Positions 24,011 to 32,531 of a DNA stretch of 64,000 nt are shown one piece after another. Origin of the DNA: Acidovorax sp. FJL06 (GTDB lineage: Bacteria; Pseudomonadota; Gammaproteobacteria; Burkholderiales; Burkholderiaceae_C); assembly GCF_003852545.1 (NCBI RefSeq), contig NZ_QAJR01000018.1, forward strand, positions 83,724-147,723, in the 5' to 3' direction. The notes beneath the pieces are model-generated. The model searched no databases, had not been told where the DNA came from, and saw nothing but the letters and a program-made list of their open reading frames with translations. How positions within the stretch are numbered: position 1 is the first letter of the stretch; the number at the start of each line of letters is the position of its first letter. The position numbers and the translations under genes are program-made.

Positions 24011-26371
24011 CTAGCCTTCTTCCTCGGATGCTCTGTTTTTAGTAGCTGCTTGCGCTTGATGGGCCTGCGCTGCAATCTGTTTTTGCTTCGAAATTTCGCG
24101 CAGCATCTGGTCGCGGCCGCTGGCGTACTGCACGGGCCAGTCGGTGTGCGCGGCCGCCACGGGGCTCAGCTGCGCGGCGGCGTGCAGCGTCCAGGCCGGG
24201 TCGGCCAGGTGGGGGCGGGCGATGGCGCACAGGTCGGCGCGGCCGGCGGCGATGATGCTGTTGGCATGGTCGGCCTCGGTGATCGCGCCCACGGCCATGG
24301 TGGCAATGCCCACTTCGTTGCGGATGCGGTCGGCAAACGGCGTCTGGTACATGCGGCCGTAGACAGGGCGCGAGTCGCGCGTGGTCTGGCCGGAGGACAC
24401 GTCGATCAGGTCTGCGCCTGCCGCCTGGAACCGCTGCGCGATGGCGATGGCGTCATCGGGCGTGTTGCCCCCGTCCAGCCAGTCATGGGCCGAGATGCGC
24501 ACGGAGAGCGGTTTGCCCTGGGGCCACACGGCGCGCACGGCAGTGAACACTTCCAGCGGGTAGCGGCAGCGGTTGTCGATGCTGCCGCCGTATTCGTCGG
24601 TGCGTTGGTTGGTGATGGGGCTGATGAAGCTGGCCAGCAGGTAGCCGTGCGCGCAGTGTAGCTCCAGCCAGTCGAAGCCGCAGGCCAGCGCGCGCCGGGC
24701 GCTGGCAACGAACGCGGCGGTCATCCGGTCCATGTCGGCGCGGGTCATCGCCGCGGGTGTCTGGTTCTGTTCGCCATAGGCCAGCGCGCTCGCCGCGAGC
24801 AGCGGCCAGTTGCCCTGGGGCAGTGGCTCGTCCGTGCCTTCCCAGCCCACGCGGGTCGATCCCTTGGGGCCGCTGTGGCCCAGTTGCAGGCCGATTTTGG
24901 CGGTGCTGCTGCCGTGCACGAAATTCACGATGCGGGCAAAGGCGGCTTGCTGCGCGTCGTTCCACAGCCCTGTGCAGGCAGGGGTGATGCGGCCCTCGGG
25001 CGTGGGGCTGGTCATCTCCACCATCACCAGCGCCGCGCCGCCGAGGGCCCGCGCGCCCAGGTGCACCAGGTGGAAGTCCTGCGGCACGCCATCGACCGCG
25101 CTGTAGGTGGCCATGGGGGAGACGACGATACGGTTCTTGAGCGTGAGGTCCTTCAACGCAAACGGCGTGAGCATGGGCGGCACGGCCGCCTTGCCGCCTG
25201 CCAGCCAGGCCTCGTAGCCTTCGAGCCATGCCGCATCGCGCAGCCGCAGGTTCTCGTGGCTGATGCGCTGGCTGCGGGTGAGCAGCGAATACGCGAATTG
25301 CTCGATGGGCATGCCGGTGTAGCGGCCCACGTTCTCGAACCACTCGGTGGAGTTGCGCGCGGCGTTCTGGATCTTGAGCACCTCCACGCTGCGGCGCGCC
25401 TCGTAGTGCTGCAGCACGTCGTCGATGGGCAGGCCCGTGGCGAACTCGTTGGCCAGGTCGATCGCATCTTCGAGCGCGAGCTTGGTGCCGCTGCCGATGG
25501 AAAAATGCGCCGTGTGCGCCGCATCGCCCATCAGCACGATGGGCACGCGCTTGCCTTTGACGGTCTCGCGGTGCACCCAGGTGTTGCAGATCACGCGCGG
25601 AAAACGGATCCAGTTGGCCGAGCCGCGCAGGTGCGTGGCGTTGCTGATGAGGGCGTTGCCGTCGAGGTATTTGGCGAACAGCTTCTCGCAGAACGCGATC
25701 GCCTCGGGCTGCTCCATCTGGTCGAGGCCGTGGGCCTTCCAGACCGCCTCGGGCGTCTCGATGATGAAGGTGGAGGTGTCGGCGTCGAACTGGTAGGCGT
25801 GGGCCTGGAACCAGCCGTGCTCGGTCTGCTCGAAAGCGAACGTAAAAGCGTCCAGTTTCTTGTGCGTGCCCAGCCACACGAAGCGGCATTCGCGCAGGTC
25901 GATGTCGGGTTGATAAACGTCGGCGTAGCGGGTGCGGATGCGGCTGTTGAGGCCGTCGCTGGCGATCACCAGGTCGGCGCCGTATTGCGCGGCCAGCGCC
26001 TGGTCGTCGGCCACATCGGTCTCGAACACCAGCTCCACGCCCACCGCCAGGCACCGGTCCTGCAGGATGTTGAGCAGCCGCTTGCGCCCGATGCCGCAAA
26101 AGCCGTGGCCGGTGGACCGCACGCTGCGGCCCTTGAAGAACACCTCGATGTCGTCCCAGTGGTTGAACGCATCACCGATGAGCGCGGCCGTGGGCGCATC
26201 GGCCGCCTGCAGGTTGGCCAGCGTCTGGTCCGACAGCACCACGCCCCAGCCGAAGGTATCGAACGGCCGGTTGCGTTCGACCACGGTGACGCGGTGCGCC
26301 GGGTTCTGCTGCTTCATCAGCAGGGCGAAATAGAGACCGGCGGGCCCGCCGCCAATGCAGAGGATGTTCAT
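24011..26371 (-). CDS. 2-Aminobenzoyl-CoA monooxygenase/reductase (FAD monooxygenase-OYE fusion)
   Basis: A 786-residue two-domain flavoprotein. Residues 1-~395 form a class A FAD monooxygenase: [20 protein letters not shown] (dinucleotide fold), [15 protein letters not shown] (DG motif) and [25 protein letters not shown] (GD motif). Residues ~405-750 form an Old Yellow Enzyme domain: [39 protein letters not shown] with the HxxH-type pair, and [15 protein letters not shown]. This fusion is known for 2-aminobenzoyl-CoA monooxygenase/reductase, which hydroxylates and dearomatises the ring, and is also auto-annotated as salicylyl-CoA 5-hydroxylase. It heads the operon. The C-terminal tail ([23 protein letters not shown]) is partly encoded by a dispersed repeat. 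Confidence 0.87.
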   Translation of the reverse strand: MNILCIGGGPAGLYFALLMKQQNPAHRVTVVERNRPFDTFGWGVVLSDQTLANLQAADAPTAALIGDAFNHWDDIEVFFKGRSVRSTGHGFCGIGRKRLLNILQDRCLAVGVELVFETDVADDQALAAQYGADLVIASDGLNSRIRTRYADVYQPDIDLRECRFVWLGTHKKLDAFTFAFEQTEHGWFQAHAYQFDADTSTFIIETPEAVWKAHGLDQMEQPEAIAFCEKLFAKYLDGNALISNATHLRGSANWIRFPRVICNTWVHRETVKGKRVPIVLMGDAAHTAHFSIGSGTKLALEDAIDLANEFATGLPIDDVLQHYEARRSVEVLKIQNAARNSTEWFENVGRYTGMPIEQFAYSLLTRSQRISHENLRLRDAAWLEGYEAWLAGGKAAVPPMLTPFALKDLTLKNRIVVSPMATYSAVDGVPQDFHLVHLGARALGGAALVMVEMTSPTPEGRITPACTGLWNDAQQAAFARIVNFVHGSSTAKIGLQLGHSGPKGSTRVGWEGTDEPLPQGNWPLLAASALAYGEQNQTPAAMTRADMDRMTAAFVASARRALACGFDWLELHCAHGYLLASFISPITNQRTDEYGGSIDNRCRYPLEVFTAVRAVWPQGKPLSVRISAHDWLDGGNTPDDAIAIAQRFQAAGADLIDVSSGQTTRDSRPVYGRMYQTPFADRIRNEVGIATMAVGAITEADHANSIIAAGRADLCAIARPHLADPAWTLHAAAQLSPVAAAHTDWPVQYASGRDQMLREISKQKQIAAQAHQAQAATKNRASEEEG
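24041..24072 (-). repeat. AGCTGCTTGCGCTTGATGG repeat copy encoding a protein tail
   Basis: AGTAGCTGCTTGCGCTTGAT plus GGGCCTGCGCTG, flanked by TTTTT on both sides (24036-24040 and 24079-24083), is a copy of the AGCGCTTG-family palindrome. It encodes the last residues of the monooxygenase/reductase, beyond the conserved OYE domain. The T-runs on both sides suggest a former terminator-like hairpin now inside the open reading frame. Confidence 0.6.
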
Positions 26372-26380
26372 GTCAAAATA

Positions 26381-26394
26381 GTTTAGACCTAAAC
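26381..26394. promoter_or_regulatory. Probable MarR operator, GTTTAG-N2-CTAAAC
   Basis: GTTTAGACCTAAAC is a perfect 6+2+6 inverted repeat nine bases upstream of the start codon of the monooxygenase/reductase, in an AT-rich patch that stands out from the GC-rich surroundings. Its size and symmetry suit a MarR dimer, and the operon's second gene encodes one. Only one copy was noticed. Confidence 0.65.
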
Positions 26395-26522
26395 AAATTA
26401 CTGTCAATGGGGGGTTCCCGTGCAGGCTTTCGGCGCGGCACGGGCCCGGCGCACAATCACGCCCATGGGGCTGCTGCCCCGCACGCCCTTGCTTTGACCT
26501 GACCTGAGAAGGCTTTCACTCC

Positions 26523-26840
26523 ATGCTCTACAAATTCAAGTCCCGCGCCGCTGCCGATCTGATCATGCTGGAGCCGCAAGGCCGGCAGATCGTGGCCCTC
26601 ATGGGCAAGACCCCGGGGGGCAGCGGCATCGTGACGGCGGCGCAGATCCCGGGCGCCATTGCGGCGCTGGAGGCCGCTGTGGCCGCCGAAGAGGCCCTGC
26701 CCCCCGTCAACGAGGCGGGCGAGGAGGCGACGGAGCAGGAGCGCGCCGACGCGGTGCGCCTGCGCCAGCGCGTGGCGCCCTTCATCGAGATGCTGCGCCG
26801 CAGTGCCGCCGAGCAGGTGGACGTGGTCTGGGGCGTGTAG
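26523..26840 (+). CDS. DUF1840 family protein
   Basis: A 105-residue soluble protein opening MLYKFKSRAAADLIMLEPQGRQIVALMGK and ending RRSAAEQVDVVWGV, the pattern of the DUF1840 family found in betaproteobacteria. The middle (residues ~40-80) is an alanine/glutamate-rich helical segment. No catalytic motif is visible and the function is unknown. It is divergent from the aminobenzoate operon with a 151-base gap, and stands before, but not clearly in an operon with, the DUF4345 gene. Confidence 0.8.
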   Translation: MLYKFKSRAAADLIMLEPQGRQIVALMGKTPGGSGIVTAAQIPGAIAALEAAVAAEEALPPVNEAGEEATEQERADAVRLRQRVAPFIEMLRRSAAEQVDVVWGV

Positions 26841-26939
26841 CCCCGCCTGCGCGGCGCCAGATCGTCGTTGTCGGGGGCTTCTCCAGCCGGGCTTTCGGCG
26901 CCACAATCTGCAGATTCACCCCCCTTCGGGAGTTGCTCC

Positions 26940-27317
26940 ATGCCCGCAAGCCAACGCACCGTGCAGATCTGCTTGTTCCTCGTGGCGGCCATTGCGCTGT
27001 TTGGTGGTTCCTTGCAGCTGCTGATGGGCCAGCCCGAAACGACTCCCCGGCTGGACAATGTCCACCGCTTCATGGGCGGCATCTATTTTTCCATGGGCGT
27101 GATCTGTGCCTGGGCTGCCCTCACCATCCGGCAACAAGGGACGCTGGTCTACCTGATTGCCTTTGGGGTGCTCGTGGCCGCCGTCGGGCGGCTGCTGTCG
27201 ATCAGCAAGGTGGGCATGCCCGAGCCCGCCGCCCTGTGGCTGGGCTACCTCATCCCCGAACTGGTGCTCCCTGTCGTCCTGTGCGTGGCACATTGGCGGA
27301 GCCAGCGCCGCCGCTGA
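26940..27317 (+). CDS. DUF4345 family small membrane protein
   Basis: A 125-residue protein with four predicted transmembrane helices: VQICLFLVAAIALFGGSLQLL, FMGGIYFSMGVICAWAALTI, LVYLIAFGVLVAAVGRLL and LWLGYLIPELVLPVVLCVA. The DNVHRFMGGIYF loop and GRLLSISKVGMP are characteristic of DUF4345. Function unknown. The ATG at 26940 is preceded by GGGAGTTG; an upstream in-frame start would add a non-hydrophobic stretch and was not used. It converges with the first Bug receptor gene. Confidence 0.8.
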   Translation: MPASQRTVQICLFLVAAIALFGGSLQLLMGQPETTPRLDNVHRFMGGIYFSMGVICAWAALTIRQQGTLVYLIAFGVLVAAVGRLLSISKVGMPEPAALWLGYLIPELVLPVVLCVAHWRSQRRR

Positions 27318-27337
27318 GGCTTTCGCGCGGGGGCCTC

Positions 27338-28462
27338 TCAGTCCACCTTCGCGCCCGAGGCCTTCACCACCTGTGCCCACTTCCGGTGTTCGTTGTCGAT
27401 GTGCCGGGCAAAGTCGGCAGGCGTGTTGCCGCCGGGAATCGCGCCCTGCGCCAGCAGCCGCTCCTTCATGGCCGGTGTGGCCAGCGACTTGGCGACCTCC
27501 TGCTGGATGCGGTTCACGATGTCGGGCGGGGTGCCTGCCGGGGCCAGCAGGCCAAACCAGGAGCTGGCCTCGTAGCCCTTGAGCGTGGGGCCGCCGGCCT
27601 GCTCCACCGTGGGCACGTCGGGCAAGGCGCTGGAGCGTTCCGCGCTGGTCACGGCCAGCGCGACGAGCTTGCCGGCCTTGATCTGGGCCATGGACGAGGG
27701 CAGGTTGTCGAACATCACATCGGCGTTGCCGCCCACCAGGTCCATCAGCGCCGGGCCCGAACCCCGGTAGGGCAGGTGCAGCATGAAGGTGCCGGTCATG
27801 CTTTTGAACAGTTCGCCCGCCAGATGGATGGAGGTGCCGTTGCCGCTCGATGCCATGTTCATCTTGCCGGGGCTGGCCTTGGCCACGCGGATGAAATCCT
27901 GCACGTTGTGCACGCCCATGGCCTTGGCCCGGTCGGTGTTCATCACCATCACATTGGGCACGGCGGCCACCAGGGTGATGGGCACGAAGTCCTTGATGGG
28001 GTCGTAGGGCAGCTTGGTGTACAGCGCGCGGTTGATGCCGTGCGTGCCCACCGTGCCCATGAGCAGGGTGTAGCCGTCGCCGGGCGACTTGGCCACGACC
28101 TCGGCGCCCACATTGCCGCCGGCGCCTGCGCGGTTGTCCACGATGAATGGCTGGCCGAACGCGCGGCTCAGCTCGGGCGCCATGGCGCGGGCCAGGATGT
28201 CGGTGGTGCCCCCGGGGGCAAATGGCACCACGATGCGCACCGGCTTGGCGGGCCAGCCCCCGCCCGCAGGGGCTGCCTGTGCGTGGGCCGTGCCCGGCGC
28301 CAGCAGCGCGCCGGCGGCTGCGAGCGCCAGGGCGCCCAAGGCGCTCAGGGTGAACGCCAGGGCCATGGCCTTGCGGCGGCTGCGTGCCTGGCTGCGGGCC
28401 TGGATCTGCGCGCTGGAGCGCGCGGGGGTGCGGAAGTCATGTTGCTGCGCCATGGAAGCCAT
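27338..28462 (-). CDS. Bug/TctC family tripartite tricarboxylate receptor
   Basis: A 374-residue periplasmic solute receptor. After a long N-terminus (an arginine-rich stretch then [21 protein letters not shown], ending in AHA) come [54 protein letters not shown], and [28 protein letters not shown], the three standard Bug blocks. Such receptors bind small carboxylates or aromatics. No tctA/tctB permease genes are nearby. The start is uncertain: 28462 and 28453 are both ATG. It lies in the same direction as, and 233 bases downstream of, a second Bug gene. Confidence 0.9.
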   Translation of the reverse strand: MASMAQQHDFRTPARSSAQIQARSQARSRRKAMALAFTLSALGALALAAAGALLAPGTAHAQAAPAGGGWPAKPVRIVVPFAPGGTTDILARAMAPELSRAFGQPFIVDNRAGAGGNVGAEVVAKSPGDGYTLLMGTVGTHGINRALYTKLPYDPIKDFVPITLVAAVPNVMVMNTDRAKAMGVHNVQDFIRVAKASPGKMNMASSGNGTSIHLAGELFKSMTGTFMLHLPYRGSGPALMDLVGGNADVMFDNLPSSMAQIKAGKLVALAVTSAERSSALPDVPTVEQAGGPTLKGYEASSWFGLLAPAGTPPDIVNRIQQEVAKSLATPAMKERLLAQGAIPGGNTPADFARHIDNEHRKWAQVVKASGAKVD

Positions 28463-28695
28463 TCCTCGTTGAAGTCCTTGGAGCCCGGAGGGCTCGCATG
28501 CCCTCTGTTCTACGCGGGTGTGCACGGCAGGGGCAGGTGGGATTACCCGAGGGGCGTCGGCACCGTTGGCGCGGGCGGGCCTGCCGAGATGGCGCCACGG
28601 GGCACCAAAGAGAAAGCCACCGGGCCGGGTGGCGCGGTGGCTGGGGGTGTGCGGGCGATGCGCTGCCGGATCGCCCGGGGTTCCTTCAAGCCGGC

Positions 28696-29682
28696 TTAGT
28701 CGGCGTAGGTGCCGGCAGCCTTGATCACGGCGCCCCATTTGTCGATTTCGGCGGCCACGAACTTCTTGTGCTCGGCGCCGTCCACGCGCTTGTCGGTGAC
28801 GACCACGGCACCCAGGGCTTCCTGCTTCTTGATGAACTCGGGGTCCTTCAGTGCGGTCTTGAGGGCTTCGTTGATCTTCTTCTGCACATCGGCTGGCGTG
28901 CCTTTGGGGGCGTACAGGCCGTGCCAGATGCTCACGTTGAAGTCCTTCAGGCCCGATTCGGCCAGCGTGGGCAGGTCCTTCAGGGCGGGCGTGGTCAGGC
29001 GCTTGGCGGTGGTCACGGCGTAGGCCTTGACCTTCTTGCCTTCGATCTGCGAGGTGGTGTTGGTGGTCTGGTCGCACAGCAGGTCGATCTGGCCGCCGAT
29101 CAGGTCGGTGATGGCGGGGGCGGTGCCCTTGTAGGGCACGGCGGTCATGTCCACCTGCATGGCGCTCTGGAACATCAGGCCGCACAGGTGCGACGCCGCG
29201 CCCAGGCCTGCGTTGCCCAGGTTGATCTTGCCCTTGTTCTGCTGGATCCAGGCCGTCAGCTCCTTGAAGTTGTTGGCGGGCATCGTGGGGCGCGCGATCA
29301 GCGTCATGGGCACTTCGTTGACCATGCCCAGGTACTCGAAATCGTTGGGCACGCTGAACGAGAGCTTGCGGTACAGCGCGGGCATGGTGGACATGCCGAT
29401 GTGGTTGAGCAGCAGCGTGTAGCCATCGGGCGCGGCGCGGGCCACGCGGGCGGCGCCAATGGAGCTGCCGGCACCAGCGGTGTTGTCCACCACCACGGTG
29501 GCGCCCAGGGGCTTGCGCAGGGCTTCGGCCAGGTCACGCGCCACGCGGTCGGTGGGGCCGCCAGCGGCAAAGGGCACCACGATCGTGACCGTCTTGTCCT
29601 TGGCGGGGAAGTCCTGGGCATGGGCGCCCAGGGCGGCTGCGGCGGCAGCGGCGATCAGTGCGACTTTCAGCATTGTTTTCAT
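28696..29682 (-). CDS. Bug/TctC family tripartite tricarboxylate receptor
   Basis: A 328-residue periplasmic receptor with a clean signal peptide ([22 protein letters not shown]) and the family blocks [55 protein letters not shown] and [23 protein letters not shown]. Only about 30-40% similar by eye to the neighbouring Bug protein, so this is not a fresh duplication. No transport partners are encoded in the window; in betaproteobacteria, orphan Bug receptors are numerous. The start at 29682 is preceded by AGGAGCACC. Confidence 0.92.
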   Translation of the reverse strand: MKTMLKVALIAAAAAAALGAHAQDFPAKDKTVTIVVPFAAGGPTDRVARDLAEALRKPLGATVVVDNTAGAGSSIGAARVARAAPDGYTLLLNHIGMSTMPALYRKLSFSVPNDFEYLGMVNEVPMTLIARPTMPANNFKELTAWIQQNKGKINLGNAGLGAASHLCGLMFQSAMQVDMTAVPYKGTAPAITDLIGGQIDLLCDQTTNTTSQIEGKKVKAYAVTTAKRLTTPALKDLPTLAESGLKDFNVSIWHGLYAPKGTPADVQKKINEALKTALKDPEFIKKQEALGAVVVTDKRVDGAEHKKFVAAEIDKWGAVIKAAGTYAD

Positions 29683-30018
29683 GGGTGCTCCTGTAAATGA
29701 CGGGCCATGATAGCGAGGGGGGTTTTGGGCAGCATTGCGGATAGTACGTAGCACACGCGCCGCATGGTCTTTAAGAAGAATGCGCCTGTAAGGCCCATCA
29801 ATAAAGCGCTATGCGCTATTAATTGAGGAGCTTGGTTAGGGTAACTACTGCGATTTCCCCAAGGGCTAAATGGGATTGCTTTGCGCTGCCGCAAACCCGC
29901 CGCCGAAGGGGGCGGCAGCCGCCATGCGATGTGCCCGCCCGGCCTTGCGTGCGCCCGGTGCTGGTGCGGCGCCGCCAGGGGTCGGGCAAGGCGCAGCCCC
30001 CGAAGGCGGCACGGGGGA
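29683..30018. other. 336-base intergenic region with a dispersed-repeat copy
   Basis: This stretch between the second Bug gene and the PaaK-like gene (both minus strand) has no credible gene. It holds an AGCGCT-family repeat copy at 29793-29825, a perfect small palindrome GGCGGCAGCCGCC at 29911-29923, and a GC-rich 3' portion with scattered inverted repeats. The promoter of the second Bug gene should lie in its left third (AT-richer, 29700-29780), but no consensus boxes were convincing. Confidence 0.5.
29793..29825. repeat. AGCGCTAT-type dispersed repeat
   Basis: CCCATCAATAAAGCGCTATG followed by CGCTATTAATTG: an inverted repeat CAATAAAGCGCTATGCGCTATTAATTG-like core (AGCGC-TAT-GCGCT) in noncoding DNA, related to the other AGCGCT copies in the window. 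Confidence 0.5.
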
Positions 30019-31266
30019 TTACTTGTAGCTGCGCGCGTCTTCAATCACCTTGCCATCGTTGGGCAAGGTGCCGGGGGGCAGCATCTGCACGTCGCCCCGC
30101 AGCTTGGTCACTTCGCGGATGGCATCGCCCAGCTGGTGGGCCAGGCCCTCGGCGGTCTCGGTGGTCTCGACCTGCAGCACCATCTGGTCGTTGGCCATCT
30201 CGCCGCTGACCACCAGACGTGCGCGCAGCACCTGCGGAAAACGCCGTGCAATCGTGGCCACCTGGCCGGGGTGCACGAACATGCCGCGCACCTTGGTGGT
30301 CTGGTCGGCCCGGCCCATCCAGCCCTTGATGCGGGTGTTGGTGCGGCCCGTGGGGCAGGGGCCGGGCAGCACGGCCGAGAGGTCGCCGGTGCCAAAGCGG
30401 ATCAGCGGGTAGTCGGGGTTGAGCGTGGTCACCACCAGCTCGCCCACCTCGCCCTCGGGCACGGGGTCGCCGGTGCCGGGGCGCACGATCTCGACGATCA
30501 CGCCTTCATCGAGCACCAGGCCTTCGCGCGCCGAGGTTTCGTAGGCGATCAGCCCCAGGTCGGCCGTGGCGTAGCACTGGTAGCCCGCGATGCCACGTTC
30601 GGCAAACCAGTCGCGCAGCGAGGGCGGAAAGGCCTCGCCCGAGACCAGGGCCTTGGTCACGGTGGGCAGGGGCACGCCCAGTTCGGCGGCCTTTTCGACA
30701 ATGATCTTGAGGAAGCTCGGCGTGCCGATGTAGCCGGCCGGGCGCAGCTCGGCCATGGCCTGCACCTGCTGCTCGGTTTGGCCCGTGCCCCCGGGGAACA
30801 CGGTGCACCCCAGCGCATGGGCGCCGGTTTCCATCATCGAGCCCGCAGGCACGAAGTGGTAGCTGAAGCTGTTGTGGATCAGCTCGCCGCAGCGAAAGCC
30901 CGCCGCATGGATGGCGCGCGCCATGCGCCAATAGTCGCGCCGCGTGCCTTCGGGCTCGTAGATGGTGCCGGGGCTGGCGAACACGCGCGTCATGCCGGGG
31001 CCAAAATCCAGTGCACTGAAGCCGCCAAACACATTGGCGGCGCGGCCGGCCTGCTGGCGTTCCAGCAACTCGTATTTGCGCGTGACGGGCAGCTGCGCCA
31101 GCGCTGCGCGGCTGGTGACCGCCGATGCGTCCACCCCGGCCAGGATGCCGGCAAAGGCCGGCGAGGCCTTCTGGGCGTGGGCGATCTGCTGCGGCAGTGC
31201 CGCCATCAAGGCCGCTTCGCGCTCGGCGGGGCTGCGCGTCTCCAGGGCGTCATAGAACGTGCTCAT
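30019..31266 (-). CDS. Phenylacetate-CoA ligase family protein (PaaK-like)
   Basis: A 415-residue AMP-forming ligase of the PaaK type, shorter than acyl-CoA synthetases. Seen: the AMP-binding middle (GCTVFPGGTGQTEQQVQAM and YIGTPSFLKIIVEKA), YQCYATADLGLIAYE, GELVVTTLNPDYPLIRFGTGDLS and the C-terminal domain KVRGMFVHPGQVATIARRFP. It would activate an aromatic acid with CoA. It lies at the distal end of the ligase/liv gene set, 225 bases after livF, so two CoA ligases bracket a Liv-type importer. A substrate other than phenylacetate is quite possible, since no paa genes are present. Confidence 0.87.
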   Translation of the reverse strand: MSTFYDALETRSPAEREAALMAALPQQIAHAQKASPAFAGILAGVDASAVTSRAALAQLPVTRKYELLERQQAGRAANVFGGFSALDFGPGMTRVFASPGTIYEPEGTRRDYWRMARAIHAAGFRCGELIHNSFSYHFVPAGSMMETGAHALGCTVFPGGTGQTEQQVQAMAELRPAGYIGTPSFLKIIVEKAAELGVPLPTVTKALVSGEAFPPSLRDWFAERGIAGYQCYATADLGLIAYETSAREGLVLDEGVIVEIVRPGTGDPVPEGEVGELVVTTLNPDYPLIRFGTGDLSAVLPGPCPTGRTNTRIKGWMGRADQTTKVRGMFVHPGQVATIARRFPQVLRARLVVSGEMANDQMVLQVETTETAEGLAHQLGDAIREVTKLRGDVQMLPPGTLPNDGKVIEDARSYK

Positions 31267-31297
31267 GCCTGGGTTTCCTTGTGAGGTTGTTTGATTG

Positions 31298-31348
31298 AAA
31301 TATGCCTCTAGCGCTTTTCGATCAAGCGTAAGCAGCTATGAAATTGAG
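31298..31348. repeat. AGCGCTTT-family dispersed palindrome
   Basis: Noncoding copy between livF and the PaaK-like gene: CTCTAGCGCTTTTCGATCAA then GCGTAAGCAGCTATGAAATT. The arms AGCGCTT and AAGCGT flank a short loop, and AGCAGCTAT matches the outer arm of the copy at 62785-62834. Confidence 0.6.
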
Positions 31349-31405
31349 AGTGATTCCGTTGGAGGTCTGAAAAGGAACACGGCCCTGGTCGCCCGCGCTG
31401 CCGGA

Positions 31406-31490
31406 GGCCAGCGCCACCGCGCAAGGGCCGCCCCGCCGCGCTGGTGGCGTCCCCCTGAGGGGGATGGCGCGTTAGCGCCTCAGGGGGCAC
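31406..31490. repeat. GC-rich intergenic repeat, copy 1 (after livF)
   Basis: GGCCAGCGCCACCGCGCAAG followed by GGCCGCCCCGCCGC and GGTGGCGTCCCCCT is nearly the same as 32414-32456. The copy continues into a hairpin CCCCCTGAG...CTCAGGGGG that encloses GGCGC-GTTA-GCGCC. It lies directly after the livF stop and may act as a transcript stabiliser or terminator. Confidence 0.65.
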
Positions 31491-31491
31491 C

Positions 31492-32304
31492 CTAAGCAAG
31501 CCAGCGCTTGCGCCGCTTGTAGCTTTTGACATCCTTGAAGCTCTTGCGCTCGCCGCCGCCCACGCCCAGGTAGAACTCCTTCACGTCCTCGTTGTTGGCC
31601 AGGTCGCTGGCAGCGCCGTCCATCACCACGCGGCCGCTTTCCATGATGTAGCCGTAGTCGGAATATTTGAGCGCCATGTTGGTGTTCTGCTCGGCGAGCA
31701 GGAAGGTCACCTTCTCCTTCTTGTTCAGGTCCTGGACGATGTTGAACACCTCCTCCACGATCTGCGGTGCCAGGCCCATGGAGGGCTCGTCCAGCAGCAC
31801 CATGCGGGGGTTGGCCATGAGCGCGCGGCCGATGGCGCACATCTGCTGCTCGCCGCCCGAGGTGTAGGCCGCCTGCGAGGTGCGGCGCGTCTTCAGGCGC
31901 GGAAAGTAGTTGTAGACCTTCTCCAGGTTGGCCGCGATCTCGGCCTTGCTGGTGCGGGTGTAGCTGCCCGTCATCAGGTTCTCTTCAATCGTCAGGTGGG
32001 CAAAGCAATGCCGCCCCTCCATCACCTGCACCACGCCGCGCTGCACCAGGTCGGCGGGCGAGAGGTTTTCGATGCGCTCGCCGCGCAGCTCAATGGAGCC
32101 CTTGGTGACCTCGCCCCGCTCACCCTTGAGCAGGTTGGAGATCGCGCGCAGCGTGGTCGTCTTGCCCGCGCCGTTGCCCCCCAGAATGGCCACGATGCTG
32201 CCCTCGCGCACCTGCAGCGAGACGCCCTTGAGCACCAGGATCACGTGGTTGTAGATGACTTCGATGCCGTTGACGTTGAGAACAATGTTGCTGTTGGAGT
32301 CCAT
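31492..32304 (-). CDS. Branched-chain amino acid-type ABC transporter ATPase LivF
   Basis: A 270-residue ATPase of the HAAT/Liv family. Seen: Walker A GGNGAGKTTTLRAISNLL, signature YTSGGEQQMCAIGRAL, Walker B MVLLDEPSMGLAPQIVEEVF and H-loop LLAEQNTNMALKYSDYGYIMESGRVV, all LivF-like. C-terminal extension of basic residues (KSFKDVKSYKRRKRWLA) is beyond the usual ~235. It follows livK by a 227-base spacer with repeats and a hairpin. Given the CoA ligases in the set, the cargo is probably an aromatic or fatty acid rather than leucine; this is inference. Confidence 0.9.
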   Translation of the reverse strand: MDSNSNIVLNVNGIEVIYNHVILVLKGVSLQVREGSIVAILGGNGAGKTTTLRAISNLLKGERGEVTKGSIELRGERIENLSPADLVQRGVVQVMEGRHCFAHLTIEENLMTGSYTRTSKAEIAANLEKVYNYFPRLKTRRTSQAAYTSGGEQQMCAIGRALMANPRMVLLDEPSMGLAPQIVEEVFNIVQDLNKKEKVTFLLAEQNTNMALKYSDYGYIMESGRVVMDGAASDLANNEDVKEFYLGVGGGERKSFKDVKSYKRRKRWLA

Positions 32305-32320
32305 GGTCTTCCTTCGCTTT

Positions 32321-32359
32321 GCCAATCCAAAGAGCTGCTGCACAACCCTTTGGATTGGC
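32321..32359. other. 12-bp perfect hairpin between livK and livF
   Basis: GCCAATCCAAAG (32321-32332) pairs perfectly with CTTTGGATTGGC (32348-32359) around a 15-base loop, 17 bases before the livF start codon on the minus strand. There is no T-run on the transcribed side, so it is more likely a processing, stabilising or ribosome-access element than a terminator. Confidence 0.65.
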
Positions 32360-32413
32360 GGCTGCCAAAAAAGCAACCGCTGCTCACTGGCCGTAAAAAC
32401 TGTCGCTGCCCAA

Positions 32414-32524
32414 GGCCAGGGCCACCGTGCAAGGGCCGCCCCGCCGCACCGGTGGCGTCCCCCTTCCCGAATCGCGCAGCGATTCGAGAGAAGGGGGAAG
32501 GCGCGTCAGCGCCTCAGGGGGATG
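32414..32524. repeat. GC-rich intergenic repeat, copy 2 (after livK)
   Basis: Matches copy 1 (31406-31490) in the first ~42 bases and again at the end (GGCGCGTCAGCGCCTCAGGGGG). Between them is a nested hairpin CCCCCTT..CGAATCGC-GCA-GCGATTCG..AAGGGGG. It begins a few bases after the livK stop, the position where binding-protein mRNAs are often protected by hairpins. Confidence 0.65.
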
Positions 32525-32531
32525 TACCGAA

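Noticed and set aside
26933-28699. Long plus-strand frame opposite the first Bug receptor
   Set aside because: It is low-complexity, antisense to a clear TctC gene, and starts inside the DUF4345 gene.
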